9,539 nucleotides of DNA from Thiohalocapsa sp964524185 (GTDB lineage Bacteria > Pseudomonadota > Gammaproteobacteria > Chromatiales > Chromatiaceae). Position 1 is the stretch's first letter; each line of letters starts with the position of its first letter. Below, piece by piece: positions 1-6,090 of this stretch. The DNA lies in the NCBI GenBank assembly GCA_964524185.1, contig CAZGCI010000122.1, positions 1-9,539 of the forward strand, written 5' to 3'. The translations under genes were made by a program, and so were the position numbers. The notes under the pieces were generated by a model. It did no database searches. It was not told the origin of the DNA and worked only from the letters and a program-made list of their open reading frames with translations.

Positions 1-404
1 ACCCAGGCGTGGGCGAGGAGCTGGCCGTCGGTGAGCTGCACGCCGATGCGCAGATCGGCCGGTACGCGGCGCCGGCGCAGCAGCCAGTGGAGGTAGAGGG
101 AGCGCGTCAGGCAGTTGCCGGGGGGCAGCACGTGATGCGCAGCGCTGTTGACCAAGGCGCCGATGCGCATGAACTCGGTCAGCGCCGTGGGCTCAAGGGC
201 GGACTCGGGCAGGGCGCAATCCGGCGCCCCTGCCGCGGGTCGGGGTGGCGCCTCGGCCCGGCGCGCGGCGACAAATGACTTGTAACCGAACAGTCGCAAC
301 CGGGCCCAGAACCCGGGCAATAACACCACTGCCGTGACGAGCACGCGTCGCTCCCAGCCTTGTAGACCGCGGAAACGGCCGAGTTTTCGGGCGAGGGTGC
401 GCAT
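1..404 (-). CDS. Lasso peptide biosynthesis B2 protein (transglutaminase-like protease), C-terminus off the window
   Basis: Reading leftward from ATG at 404, 134 codons are open to the window edge. The N-terminus is a basic, then hydrophobic helix-rich segment (about residues 1-55) with an RERR-like WERR at 17-20, as is usual in lasso B2 proteins. After a Pro/Ala linker comes the papain/transglutaminase-like core: PPGNCLTRSLYLHWLLRRRG with Cys98 as the predicted nucleophile, then an LRIGV strand, then AHAW with His132 as the catalytic histidine. The third triad residue should lie just off the left edge. B2 proteins cleave the leader from lasso precursors together with a PqqD-like B1 protein. 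The start at 404 is preferred because AGGGAG lies 10 nt upstream and the resulting length fits the family. An in-frame ATG at 575 would add 57 residues of low-complexity Arg/Pro sequence and lies upstream of the predicted transcription start. The divergent ABC exporter supports the assignment. Confidence 0.85.
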   Translation of the reverse strand, partial: MRTLARKLGRFRGLQGWERRVLVTAVVLLPGFWARLRLFGYKSFVAARRAEAPPRPAAGAPDCALPESALEPTALTEFMRIGALVNSAAHHVLPPGNCLTRSLYLHWLLRRRRVPADLRIGVQLTDGQLLAHAW

Positions 405-485
405 GTGGGATTGGCTCCCTAGATCGGCCGCGCGGTGCTTGCGGGTGGGTCGGGTTTTACGATCCGATTCGTTTGTTGGGGCGCC

Positions 486-506
486 GGGGCTCGGGGCTCG
501 GGGCTC
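486..506. repeat. Tandem heptanucleotide repeat, 3 x GGGGCTC
   Basis: Three perfect GGGGCTC units run from 486 to 506 and a degenerate fourth (GGGAATG) follows. On the other strand the unit is GAGCCCC, close to a rotation of the AGCCCTC units in the array at 991-1060. The two arrays therefore appear to be related heptads in opposite orientation. Confidence 0.85.
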
Positions 507-577
507 GGGAATGGGGTCTAGGGTGCAGTCGGCGCGCCTGCGTGCCCTCGGACAGCGGCGGCCGTGCTGCGCCATAG

Positions 578-607
578 ATGATACCGTCTTATCCGGACCG
601 GTGTGAA
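578..607 (-). promoter_or_regulatory. Candidate sigma70 promoter for the lasso B2 gene
   Basis: On the minus strand TTCACA (607-602) is followed after 18 nt by TATCAT (583-578). Each hexamer matches its consensus at 5 of 6 positions. Transcription would begin near 571, giving a leader of about 165 nt before the ATG at 404. This would exclude the upstream in-frame ATG at 575. It is a pattern match only. Confidence 0.45.
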
Positions 608-736
608 AACGCCATCCCACGCAGGCGGAAACTCCGGCTCGCGCATGTGTGCAGGTTAGCGCATCCTGGGCAAAGCCATGGGCGCCGGCACCGGGGAAAT
701 CGCTTGAACCGGGTCCGGAACCGGCTCGCCCATGCC

Positions 737-766
737 GACTTCCGCGGCTTCGCCACGGACTCCAAG
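737..766 (+). repeat. Dispersed hairpin repeat, copy 1 (right arm only)
   Basis: These 30 nt match the right arm of the repeat at 4347-4376 exactly, including CCGCGGCTTCGCCACGGACT. The left arm expected upstream (GGAGT, then TGGCGA, then AGCCGCG) is not recognisable, so this looks like a truncated or decayed copy that could not form the full hairpin. Confidence 0.8.
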
Positions 767-922
767 AGGGGCTGGACCGACTTGATGCGTGTACAGGTAC
801 TGGCAGGTCCGCTTGGTACCGGGCCGGAGGGGTTATGCACCGCGTCCGGACCGTTTTGGGCGGGCGCGTTAGACGGCCGGCGACGGTAGACTGCGCGCGG
901 CGCTTCCGGCAAATAAACGTTC

Positions 923-948
923 GGGGCGGGGTGAACACCCCCCGCCGC
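923..948. repeat. GC-rich inverted repeat (possible hairpin)
   Basis: GGGGTG at 928-933 and CACCCC at 936-941 form a perfect inverted repeat around AA. A further GGC/GCC pairing is possible outside it after a two-base bulge. No T-tract follows, so it is not a classical terminator. It lies about 185 bp upstream of the ABC transporter start and could be an operator or chance GC-rich symmetry. Confidence 0.3.
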
Positions 949-990
949 CCAGTTGCCGCGTGTGCGCTAGCACGACAACACCACATTCTT

Positions 991-1060
991 CACCCTCCAC
1001 CCTCCACCCTCCACCCTCAGCCCTCCACCCTCAGCCCTTTGCCCTCAGCCCTTTGCCCAT
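991..1060. repeat. Tandem heptanucleotide array, 10 units of NNCCCTC
   Basis: Ten consecutive 7-bp units fill this stretch. Units 1-4 and 6 are CACCCTC, unit 5 is AGCCCTC, units 7 and 9 are AGCCCTT, unit 8 is TGCCCTC and unit 10 is TGCCCAT. The alternation of AGCCCTT and TGCCC units at the right end shows a higher-order 14-bp period. The array ends 70 bp before the ABC transporter start, so changes in unit number could alter promoter spacing or leader length. Confidence 0.9.
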
Positions 1061-1130
1061 GACCAACCACAGTCGCGCCGCAAATGCGGCCACCCGCAAC
1101 GCTGAGGCAACGCGTCACCATCCCTAAAGT

Positions 1131-2777
1131 ATGTCGACCCTACTCGGCTATGTGACACCGCACAGGCGGGTGCTGCTGTTGGCGGTGCTGCTGATGCTCG
1201 CGGAGAGCGCCATTGCGCTCGTCAATCCCTGGATTGCCGGGCGCTTTAGCACGCTGGTGCTGCCGGAGCCGGCGACGGCCACGCAGGGGCTGTGGCCGCT
1301 GCTGGCGCTGTGGGCCGGGCTGCTGGCGGCGCAGAGCGCGCTCAGTTTCGCCAACCGCTATCTGCTCGGCAGCACCGGCGCGAGCATCCTCTCGAGCCTG
1401 CGCGGGCGGCTGTATGACCATCTGCAGTCGCTGCCGCTGGGCTACTTCCACCAGAAACGCCGCGGCGAGGTGCTGGCCCTGCTCGGCAACGATGCCGCGC
1501 AGATCAGCAGCTTCGTCACCAGCACACTGGTGGGCCTGCTGCCGCTGGTGATCACCTTCGTCGGCGCGCTGTCCATGATGTTTTGGATCAGCCCCGCCAT
1601 CGCCGCGCTCGCCATGGTGGCGGTGCCCCTGTTCTTTCTGGTGATGAAGCTCATCGGGCGCCAGATCCGGCCGTTGTCCTCGGCGTGGGTGCGCTCGCAT
1701 GCGCAGATGTTCGCCACGCTGGAGGAGAACATCGGCATGCTGCCGGCGATCAAGTCCTTCACCCGCGAGGCCCACGAGTCGGACCGCTTTCGCCACAGCA
1801 ATCGCCAACTCACGCGCATCGCCAAGCGGCAGTTGCTGTTCGAGTCCCTGCTGACGCCCGCGGTGCACCTGGTGGCCGGGCTCGGCCTGCTGCTGCTGCT
1901 GTATCTGGCCACGCTGCAGGTACAAAGCGGCGCCCTACGGCCGGCGGACCTGGTGAGCATCCTGCTCTACGGCATGCTGCTGACGCGACCGGTCAGCGGG
2001 CTGGCCGGCGTCTACGGCAGTGTGCAGATGACGCGCGGCGCGGCGGAACGGCTGGTAGAGGTCTTCGCGGTGCGCCCAGAGCCCGACGACGCCGGGGCGC
2101 CGGCGCTGCCGCCGGTGGCGGGCCGTATTCAGTGGCAGGGCATCCACTTTGCCTACCCGGACCGGGCGCCGGTGTTCGCCGGGCTCGATCTAAACATCGA
2201 CGCCAGCGAGACGGTGGCGCTCACCGGCGACAACGGCAGCGGCAAGAGCACACTGATCCACCTGCTGATGCGCTTTGCCGACCCGGACGCCGGCTGCGTG
2301 CGGGTGGACGGCGTGGACATCCGCGCGGTCAGCATCGCGAGCCTGCGCCGACAGGTTGGCATGGTGGCGCAGCATGTATTGCTGCTCAACGGCAGCGTGC
2401 GCGAGAACATCGCCTACGGCCGCCCCGATGCCGATCAGCCCGCCATCGAGGCCGCCGCCCGCGCCGCCCAGGCCCACGACTTCATCCGCCGCCTGCCCAA
2501 GGGCTACGACACCGTCATCGGCGACCAGGGCGTGCGCCTGTCCGGCGGCCAACGCCAGCGCATCGCACTGGCGCGCGCCCTGCTCAAGGACCCGCCCATC
2601 CTGGTGCTGGACGAGGCCACCTCCATGTTCGACCCCAACGGCGAGGCCGCCTTCATCGAAGACTGCCGCGACGCCCTCACGCACCGCACCGTCATCCTCA
2701 TCACCCACCGCCCCGCCAGCCTCGCCCTCGCCGACCGCGTGCTGCGCTTGGACGCCGGCCGGCTGGTGACCCCTTAA
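1131..2777 (+). CDS. ABC exporter, fused permease and ATPase (candidate lasso peptide exporter)
   Basis: A 548-residue half-transporter of the exporter type, expected to work as a homodimer in the inner membrane. Six hydrophobic segments are visible at about residues 13-33, 53-73, 132-152, 154-175, 242-262 and 270-293. The ATPase domain (about 335-548) has Walker A GDNGSGKST at 366-374, signature LSGGQRQR from 470, Walker B ILVLDE with Asp494 and Glu495, and H-loop His526, so it should be active. No peptidase C39 domain precedes the membrane part. An in-frame TAA lies 6 nt upstream of the ATG, fixing this start as the first possible one, yet no clear Shine-Dalgarno sequence is present. Divergence from the B2 gene suggests export of, or immunity to, the lasso peptide; sequence alone does not exclude a lipid or other peptide substrate. 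Confidence 0.93.
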   Translation: MSTLLGYVTPHRRVLLLAVLLMLAESAIALVNPWIAGRFSTLVLPEPATATQGLWPLLALWAGLLAAQSALSFANRYLLGSTGASILSSLRGRLYDHLQSLPLGYFHQKRRGEVLALLGNDAAQISSFVTSTLVGLLPLVITFVGALSMMFWISPAIAALAMVAVPLFFLVMKLIGRQIRPLSSAWVRSHAQMFATLEENIGMLPAIKSFTREAHESDRFRHSNRQLTRIAKRQLLFESLLTPAVHLVAGLGLLLLLYLATLQVQSGALRPADLVSILLYGMLLTRPVSGLAGVYGSVQMTRGAAERLVEVFAVRPEPDDAGAPALPPVAGRIQWQGIHFAYPDRAPVFAGLDLNIDASETVALTGDNGSGKSTLIHLLMRFADPDAGCVRVDGVDIRAVSIASLRRQVGMVAQHVLLLNGSVRENIAYGRPDADQPAIEAAARAAQAHDFIRRLPKGYDTVIGDQGVRLSGGQRQRIALARALLKDPPILVLDEATSMFDPNGEAAFIEDCRDALTHRTVILITHRPASLALADRVLRLDAGRLVTP

Positions 2778-3069
2778 GCAACGATTCAAAAACAAGCGGT
2801 CCATCGACTCGTCACTACGAAACACGCGAAAAGCGCGAAACTTCCGGAGATGCACGCGAGATCCAGGTTACTTTCGCGTCTTTCGCGCTTTTCGTCGTTT
2901 GTTGCTGTCTGCGGCCATGTTCATGTTGTTTCTAAACGGTCACTAAGATGCCGCCACGGCGTCGACGGCGGCGCGCTGTCTTTGGCGCCCTCCGCCCAAG
3001 TCGCGGCCGACATCGCGACGTCGGCCGGCAAAGCAGGCGCGTTGCAACGCCCCCACTCAGAATACGGAC
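2778..3069. other. 292-bp intergenic gap between ABC transporter and nucleotidyltransferase genes
   Basis: Besides the inverted repeat at 2820-2900, a 7-bp stem (GGCCGAC at 3005-3011 and GTCGGCC at 3020-3026) lies 44 nt before the nucleotidyltransferase start and could be an operator. A 41-codon Arg-rich frame (2948-3073) overlaps that start as ATGA but looks like shadow coding. No lasso precursor was found. The gap and the hairpin suggest the downstream gene may have its own promoter, though no strong one is visible. Confidence 0.4.
2820..2900. repeat. A/T-richer inverted repeat after the ABC transporter (possible terminator)
   Basis: The left arm at 2825-2840 (CGCGAAAAGCGCGAAA) pairs with the right arm at 2881-2896; CGAAAAGCGCGAAA matches over 14 bp without mismatch. 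A second, overlapping right arm at 2872-2887 (TTTCGCGTCTTTCGCG) pairs with the same left arm at 14 of 16 positions, so two alternative hairpins are possible. The element begins 43 nt after the ABC stop codon and differs in composition from its surroundings. It resembles a mobile-type palindromic intergenic element and may end ABC transcription. Confidence 0.6.
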
Positions 3070-4266
3070 ATGAGCGCAGACCCTCAGTTCATCACCCGCG
3101 ACCCGGCCATCCGCGACTGGCTGCTCTGCGCGCTGGGCCGCCCGGCAGCCCAGCCCGCGCGGGAATCGGCTGCGGTCGCAGACACAACACCGCAAGCGCA
3201 ACCCGCCTTACAACCGATGCCCACGGCCGCGTCTTCCCTGCTATCGGCGGCGCAGGACGAAGGCCTCACCGCGGCGCTCTACTATGCCCTGCGCGACGAC
3301 CCGCGCTGGGGCGAGTTGCCGGAGGCGCTCACGGCGGGCCTGTCGCGCACGGTCAAGCAGGCGGTCGCCTGGGAGATCGTCGCGGAAACGGCGCTGCGCG
3401 AGGTCTTGGACGCGCTCGCCGCAGACGGCATCGACGGCCTGCTGCTCAAGGGTGTTGCGGTGGCCCACCTGCTCTACCCCGCCCCGCACGCCCGCCCGCG
3501 CGGCGACACCGACCTTCTGGTCGCTGACCGGGCGACGGCGGAGCGCGTCTGGCAGATTCTGCGGGTGCTGGGCTATACGCGCCTCCTGGGTGTGCAGGGG
3601 CGCTACGTCAGCCACCAGTTTGCCTGCACGCGGCGCGGCGCCAACGACACCGCGGTCATGCTCGATATCCACTGGCGGCTCAGCAACTCCAACTTCTTCG
3701 CGCAACGTTTCAGCTTTGCCGACCTCTGGCGGGAGTGCCGCCCCATCCCGGCGCTCGGCCCGCACGCCCAGGCCCTGAGCGCACGCCACGCCCTCATCCA
3801 CGCCCTGTTCCATCGCGCCTGGCACCTCGGCGAGGGCGACCCGGACCGCCTGCTCTGGCTCTACGACATCCACCTGCTGGGCGCGTCCTTCGGCACTGAC
3901 GACTGGACCGCCTTCGTCGACGCGGTCGAGCAACGCGGCCTGCAACCACTCTGCCGCGACGGGCTGCAGCGCGTGCAGGCGCTGTTCGGGACCCCCATCC
4001 CGGCCAGCGTCGACGCCGCCCTATCCGCCAGCCCACCGCACGGGCGCGTCGACCAGATGCAGCTCATGCAACCAGGCAGGCGCCGCACCCTCACCGACCT
4101 GATGTCCCTGCCAACCTGGCGCCAACGCCTCGGCTTCATCCGCGAAACCCTGTTCCCGGACGCCGACTACATGCGCCAGCGCTTCGGCGCCCGATCCCCC
4201 TGGCAGCTCCCCATCGCCTACCTGCGCCGCGCCATGCAGGGCGCCCGCAAGGGGGTCAGGCCCTGA
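3070..4266 (+). CDS. Nucleotidyltransferase-fold protein (NTP_transf_5 type), lasso-cluster accessory
   Basis: A 398-residue soluble protein. The core has LLLKGVAVAHLLYP (from residue 124), then RPRGDTDLLV with Asp146 and Asp148 as the predicted metal-binding D-x-D pair, and MLDIHWRL with Asp199 as the likely third carboxylate. This is the Pol-beta-like nucleotidyltransferase pattern of the NTP_transf_5 family. Further C-terminal are HALIHALFHRAWH (about 241-252) and LLWLYDIHLL (261-270), also usual for the family. All three acidic residues are present, so it could be catalytic; the substrate is unknown. Family members occur beside lasso-peptide genes, often with HPr-kinase-like genes, and also in exopolysaccharide loci. 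Here it follows the exporter by 292 nt on the same strand. Residues 22-53 form an Ala/Pro/Gln-rich linker. The ribosome binding site before the ATG is weak, so the start is only moderately certain. Confidence 0.85.
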   Translation: MSADPQFITRDPAIRDWLLCALGRPAAQPARESAAVADTTPQAQPALQPMPTAASSLLSAAQDEGLTAALYYALRDDPRWGELPEALTAGLSRTVKQAVAWEIVAETALREVLDALAADGIDGLLLKGVAVAHLLYPAPHARPRGDTDLLVADRATAERVWQILRVLGYTRLLGVQGRYVSHQFACTRRGANDTAVMLDIHWRLSNSNFFAQRFSFADLWRECRPIPALGPHAQALSARHALIHALFHRAWHLGEGDPDRLLWLYDIHLLGASFGTDDWTAFVDAVEQRGLQPLCRDGLQRVQALFGTPIPASVDAALSASPPHGRVDQMQLMQPGRRRTLTDLMSLPTWRQRLGFIRETLFPDADYMRQRFGARSPWQLPIAYLRRAMQGARKGVRP

Positions 4267-4300
4267 GACGCGCTCACCCGCGTCGGTGTTCATGGGCCGC

Positions 4301-4376
4301 CGGAGTAGTGGCGACAAGCCGCGTGCTAAAACGCGCGCACCTGGATGACTTCCGCGGCTTCGCCACGGACTCCAAG
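4301..4376 (+). repeat. Dispersed hairpin repeat, copy 2 (full length)
   Basis: The left arm (GGAGT, GTGGCGA, AGCCGCG between 4302 and 4323) pairs with the right arm (CGCGGCTT CGCCAC GGACTCC, ending at 4373). About 19 bp pair, with small bulges, and an inner GTGC/GCAC region lies between the arms. The copy begins 35 nt after the nucleotidyltransferase stop codon. About 30-40 nt of further similarity to copy 3 precedes it. Confidence 0.85.
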
Positions 4377-4410
4377 ACGGCACCGCAACGCCCGTGCCGG
4401 CTCCACGCCC

Positions 4411-4480
4411 TGGAGTTCGTGGCGATAAGCCGCGTGCGTGAGCGCGCTCGCGCAGAACACGCCCGCGGCTTAGGCGCAAC
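4411..4480 (+). repeat. Dispersed hairpin repeat, copy 3 (decayed outer right arm)
   Basis: It shares GGAGTTCGTGGCGATAAGCC with the family's left arm. The inner stem TAAGCCGCG (4426-4434) pairs perfectly with CGCGGCTTA (4463-4471). The outermost right arm (GGACTCC) is missing. It ends 13 nt beyond the stop codon of the leftward beta-CASP gene, so each of the two convergent genes has its own hairpin. Confidence 0.75.
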
Positions 4481-4492
4481 AGCCCACCGGCG

Positions 4493-5893
4493 TCAGCCAA
4501 TGGTCACCGTTGTCGCCGGGAACCTTGTCTGCAGTTTGGACTGCAACACCCGCTTCGCCTCGGCGTCGCCGTGTACCAGGATTACCTGCTCGGGCTCGCC
4601 CCGCATCTGCCCGATGAAATGGATCAGATCGGCCTGATCGGCATGGGCCGAATAGCCGCCGAGGGTGTGCACCGCCGCGCGGATGTCGTAGCGCCGGCCG
4701 TCCAGCTGCACATAGCCGCCGCGCGGGCCGTAGCGCTGGATGTCACGCCCCGGAGTACCGGCGGCCTGGTAGCCGACGAAGAGCACGTCGTGGCGCGGAT
4801 CACCGAGCATGGCCTTGAGGTAGTTCACGATGCGCCCGCCGGCGCACATGCCGCTGGCGGCAATCACCACCGCCGGGCGCGCACTCTTGGCCAGATACTC
4901 CACCGTGCGCAGGTGGGTGGCGTGGTCCTCGATGGTCAGCAGCTGCTCGAAGGCAAGCGGATGCCGGCCCGCCTCCAGCCGGCCCTTGGCCTCCTCATCC
5001 CAGTAGGCCCGCAGCCGCGCATAACCGGCGGTGAAATCGGCCGCCAGCGGCGAGTCGAGCACGATGTCGATGTCCTCCCAGCTCAGCCCCGCCGCGACGC
5101 GACGCTCGCCGTGGGCGTGGATGATGCCTTCCAGCTCGTAGAGCAGCTCCTGCGTCCGGCCGATACTGAAGGCCGGTATCAGGATGGTGCCGCGGTTCTG
5201 GAATGCGTGCTCGACAATGGCCTGCAGCCGCGCACTGCGGTGTTTGCGGTCCTCGTGCACGCGATCGCCATAGGTGCTCTCCAGCACCACCACGTCGGCG
5301 TGCTCCGGCGGCTGCGGATCGGGAAGCAGGGGCGTATCGGGCGCGCCGAGGTCGCCGGAGAACAGGATGCGGCGCCGCTCGCCGCCCTGGGACACATCGC
5401 ACTCCACATAGGCCGAGCCCAAGATGTGCCCCGCCGGCTGCAGCCGGATGCGCAGGCCGGGATCGGCGTCGATAACGTCGTGCCAGGCGCCGTAGGCCAG
5501 GGCCTTGATGCGCCCGCGCAGCAGCCGCAGCACGCGCTCGATGAGCGCCTTGTCGCGGGTGAAGCCGACCTTCAGCGCGTCCTCCAGCACCAAGGGCAGC
5601 AGCTCGGCCGACGCCTTGCTGCAGAGGATCGGCCCGCGAAACCCGGCCGCCAGCAGATAGGGCAGGCGCCCGACATGATCGATGTGCACATGCGTGACGA
5701 TCAGCGCCTGCACCTGCGCCAGCGGGAACTCGATCTGCAGCCGCTCCGCGCCCGCCCCGTCCGGCGACGCCTCCGCCCCCTGAAACAGCCCGCAGTCGAT
5801 GAGCACCGAGCGGCCATCGGCCAACGTCAGCTCATGACAAGACCCGGTGACACCGTCCACCGCCCCATGATGCGTAATGCTGTAGACAGCCAT
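4493..5893 (-). CDS. Beta-CASP metallo-beta-lactamase, predicted RNA-specific nuclease
   Basis: A 466-residue cytoplasmic enzyme complete in all family motifs. The lactamase part has VTGSCH (15-20), the zinc motif THVHIDH (His68, His70, Asp72, His73), GHILGSA with His156 and FSGDLG with Asp181. The beta-CASP part has ESTYGD with Glu205 (motif A), YSAHAD with His417 (motif B) and LVHG with His441 (motif C). A histidine at motif C is the mark of RNA-acting members, as opposed to valine in the DNA-acting ones, so a role as an RNA endo- or exonuclease (CPSF-73/Ysh1-like bacterial branch) is inferred. The start MAVYSITHHG at 5893 agrees with family N-termini; upstream in-frame codons read into repeat-like sequence. 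The Shine-Dalgarno is weak. The gene lies downstream of, and on the same strand as, the DUF218 gene, with a 197-bp gap containing a hairpin repeat. Confidence 0.93.
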   Translation of the reverse strand: MAVYSITHHGAVDGVTGSCHELTLADGRSVLIDCGLFQGAEASPDGAGAERLQIEFPLAQVQALIVTHVHIDHVGRLPYLLAAGFRGPILCSKASAELLPLVLEDALKVGFTRDKALIERVLRLLRGRIKALAYGAWHDVIDADPGLRIRLQPAGHILGSAYVECDVSQGGERRRILFSGDLGAPDTPLLPDPQPPEHADVVVLESTYGDRVHEDRKHRSARLQAIVEHAFQNRGTILIPAFSIGRTQELLYELEGIIHAHGERRVAAGLSWEDIDIVLDSPLAADFTAGYARLRAYWDEEAKGRLEAGRHPLAFEQLLTIEDHATHLRTVEYLAKSARPAVVIAASGMCAGGRIVNYLKAMLGDPRHDVLFVGYQAAGTPGRDIQRYGPRGGYVQLDGRRYDIRAAVHTLGGYSAHADQADLIHFIGQMRGEPEQVILVHGDAEAKRVLQSKLQTRFPATTVTIG

Positions 5894-6002
5894 CTCTGAC
5901 CCCGTTGGTCGACCTGGTACGCGTGCGCGCTGCGTGTAGACCGGCACCATACCGCCGTTGGGGTGCGGACCGCGCCCACTCGCGTCAGGTTTCGTCGGCC
6001 TT

Positions 6003-6076
6003 CGGAGTACATGGCGACAAGCCGCGTGCGTGAACGCGCGCACCCGGATCACTTCCGCGGCTTCGCCACGGACTGC
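6003..6076 (+). repeat. Dispersed hairpin repeat, copy 4 (full length)
   Basis: Left arm GGAGT, TGGCGA, AGCCGCG (6004-6026) pairs with CGCGGCTTCGCCACGGACT (6057-6075), with an inner GTGCG/CGCAC pairing. It lies 14 nt beyond the stop codon of the leftward DUF218 gene, between that gene and the beta-CASP gene. Similarity to copy 2 continues about 40 nt upstream of the hairpin. The rest of this 197-bp gap shows no gene. Confidence 0.85.
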
Positions 6077-6090
6077 AGCGACCGCCGGCC

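Larger units (their letters stand above)
405..1130. other. 726-bp divergent intergenic region
   Basis: This stretch separates the leftward B2 gene from the rightward ABC transporter gene. It holds the candidate B2 promoter, a 3-unit heptad repeat (486-506), a half copy of the dispersed hairpin repeat (737-766), a GC hairpin (923-948) and a 10-unit heptad array (991-1060). I looked on both strands for a lasso precursor (leader with Thr at -2, core starting with Gly and carrying Asp/Glu at position 7-9) and found none that fits. The longer open frames here are Arg/Pro-rich, run through the repeats and lack ribosome binding sites. No convincing plus-strand promoter for the transporter was found. 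Confidence 0.6.

Noticed and set aside
405..575. In-frame upstream start of the B2 gene at ATG 575
   Set aside because: It would add 57 low-complexity residues, lacks a ribosome binding site and falls upstream of the inferred transcription start; ATG 404 has AGGGAG and fits family length.
518..646. 42-codon minus-strand ORF just upstream of the B2 gene, considered as the precursor
   Set aside because: No leader motif, no Thr-x-Gly junction, no suitably placed Asp/Glu after a Gly, and no Shine-Dalgarno; it also overlaps the predicted B2 promoter.
785..889. 34-codon plus-strand frame with Gly-rich sequence (AGPLGTGPEGLCT, GPFWAGALDG) considered as a lasso precursor core
   Set aside because: Neither possible core has Thr at -2, the leader from the nearest ATG would be only 7-21 residues, no ribosome binding site is visible, and longer versions read through the dispersed repeat.
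991..1060. Regular spacing considered as a CRISPR array
   Set aside because: Units are 7 bp without spacers; it is a simple tandem heptad array.
4571..5899. 442-residue plus-strand ORF antisense to the beta-CASP gene
   Set aside because: Typical GC-rich shadow frame, without recognisable domains; the opposite strand has a complete set of catalytic motifs.
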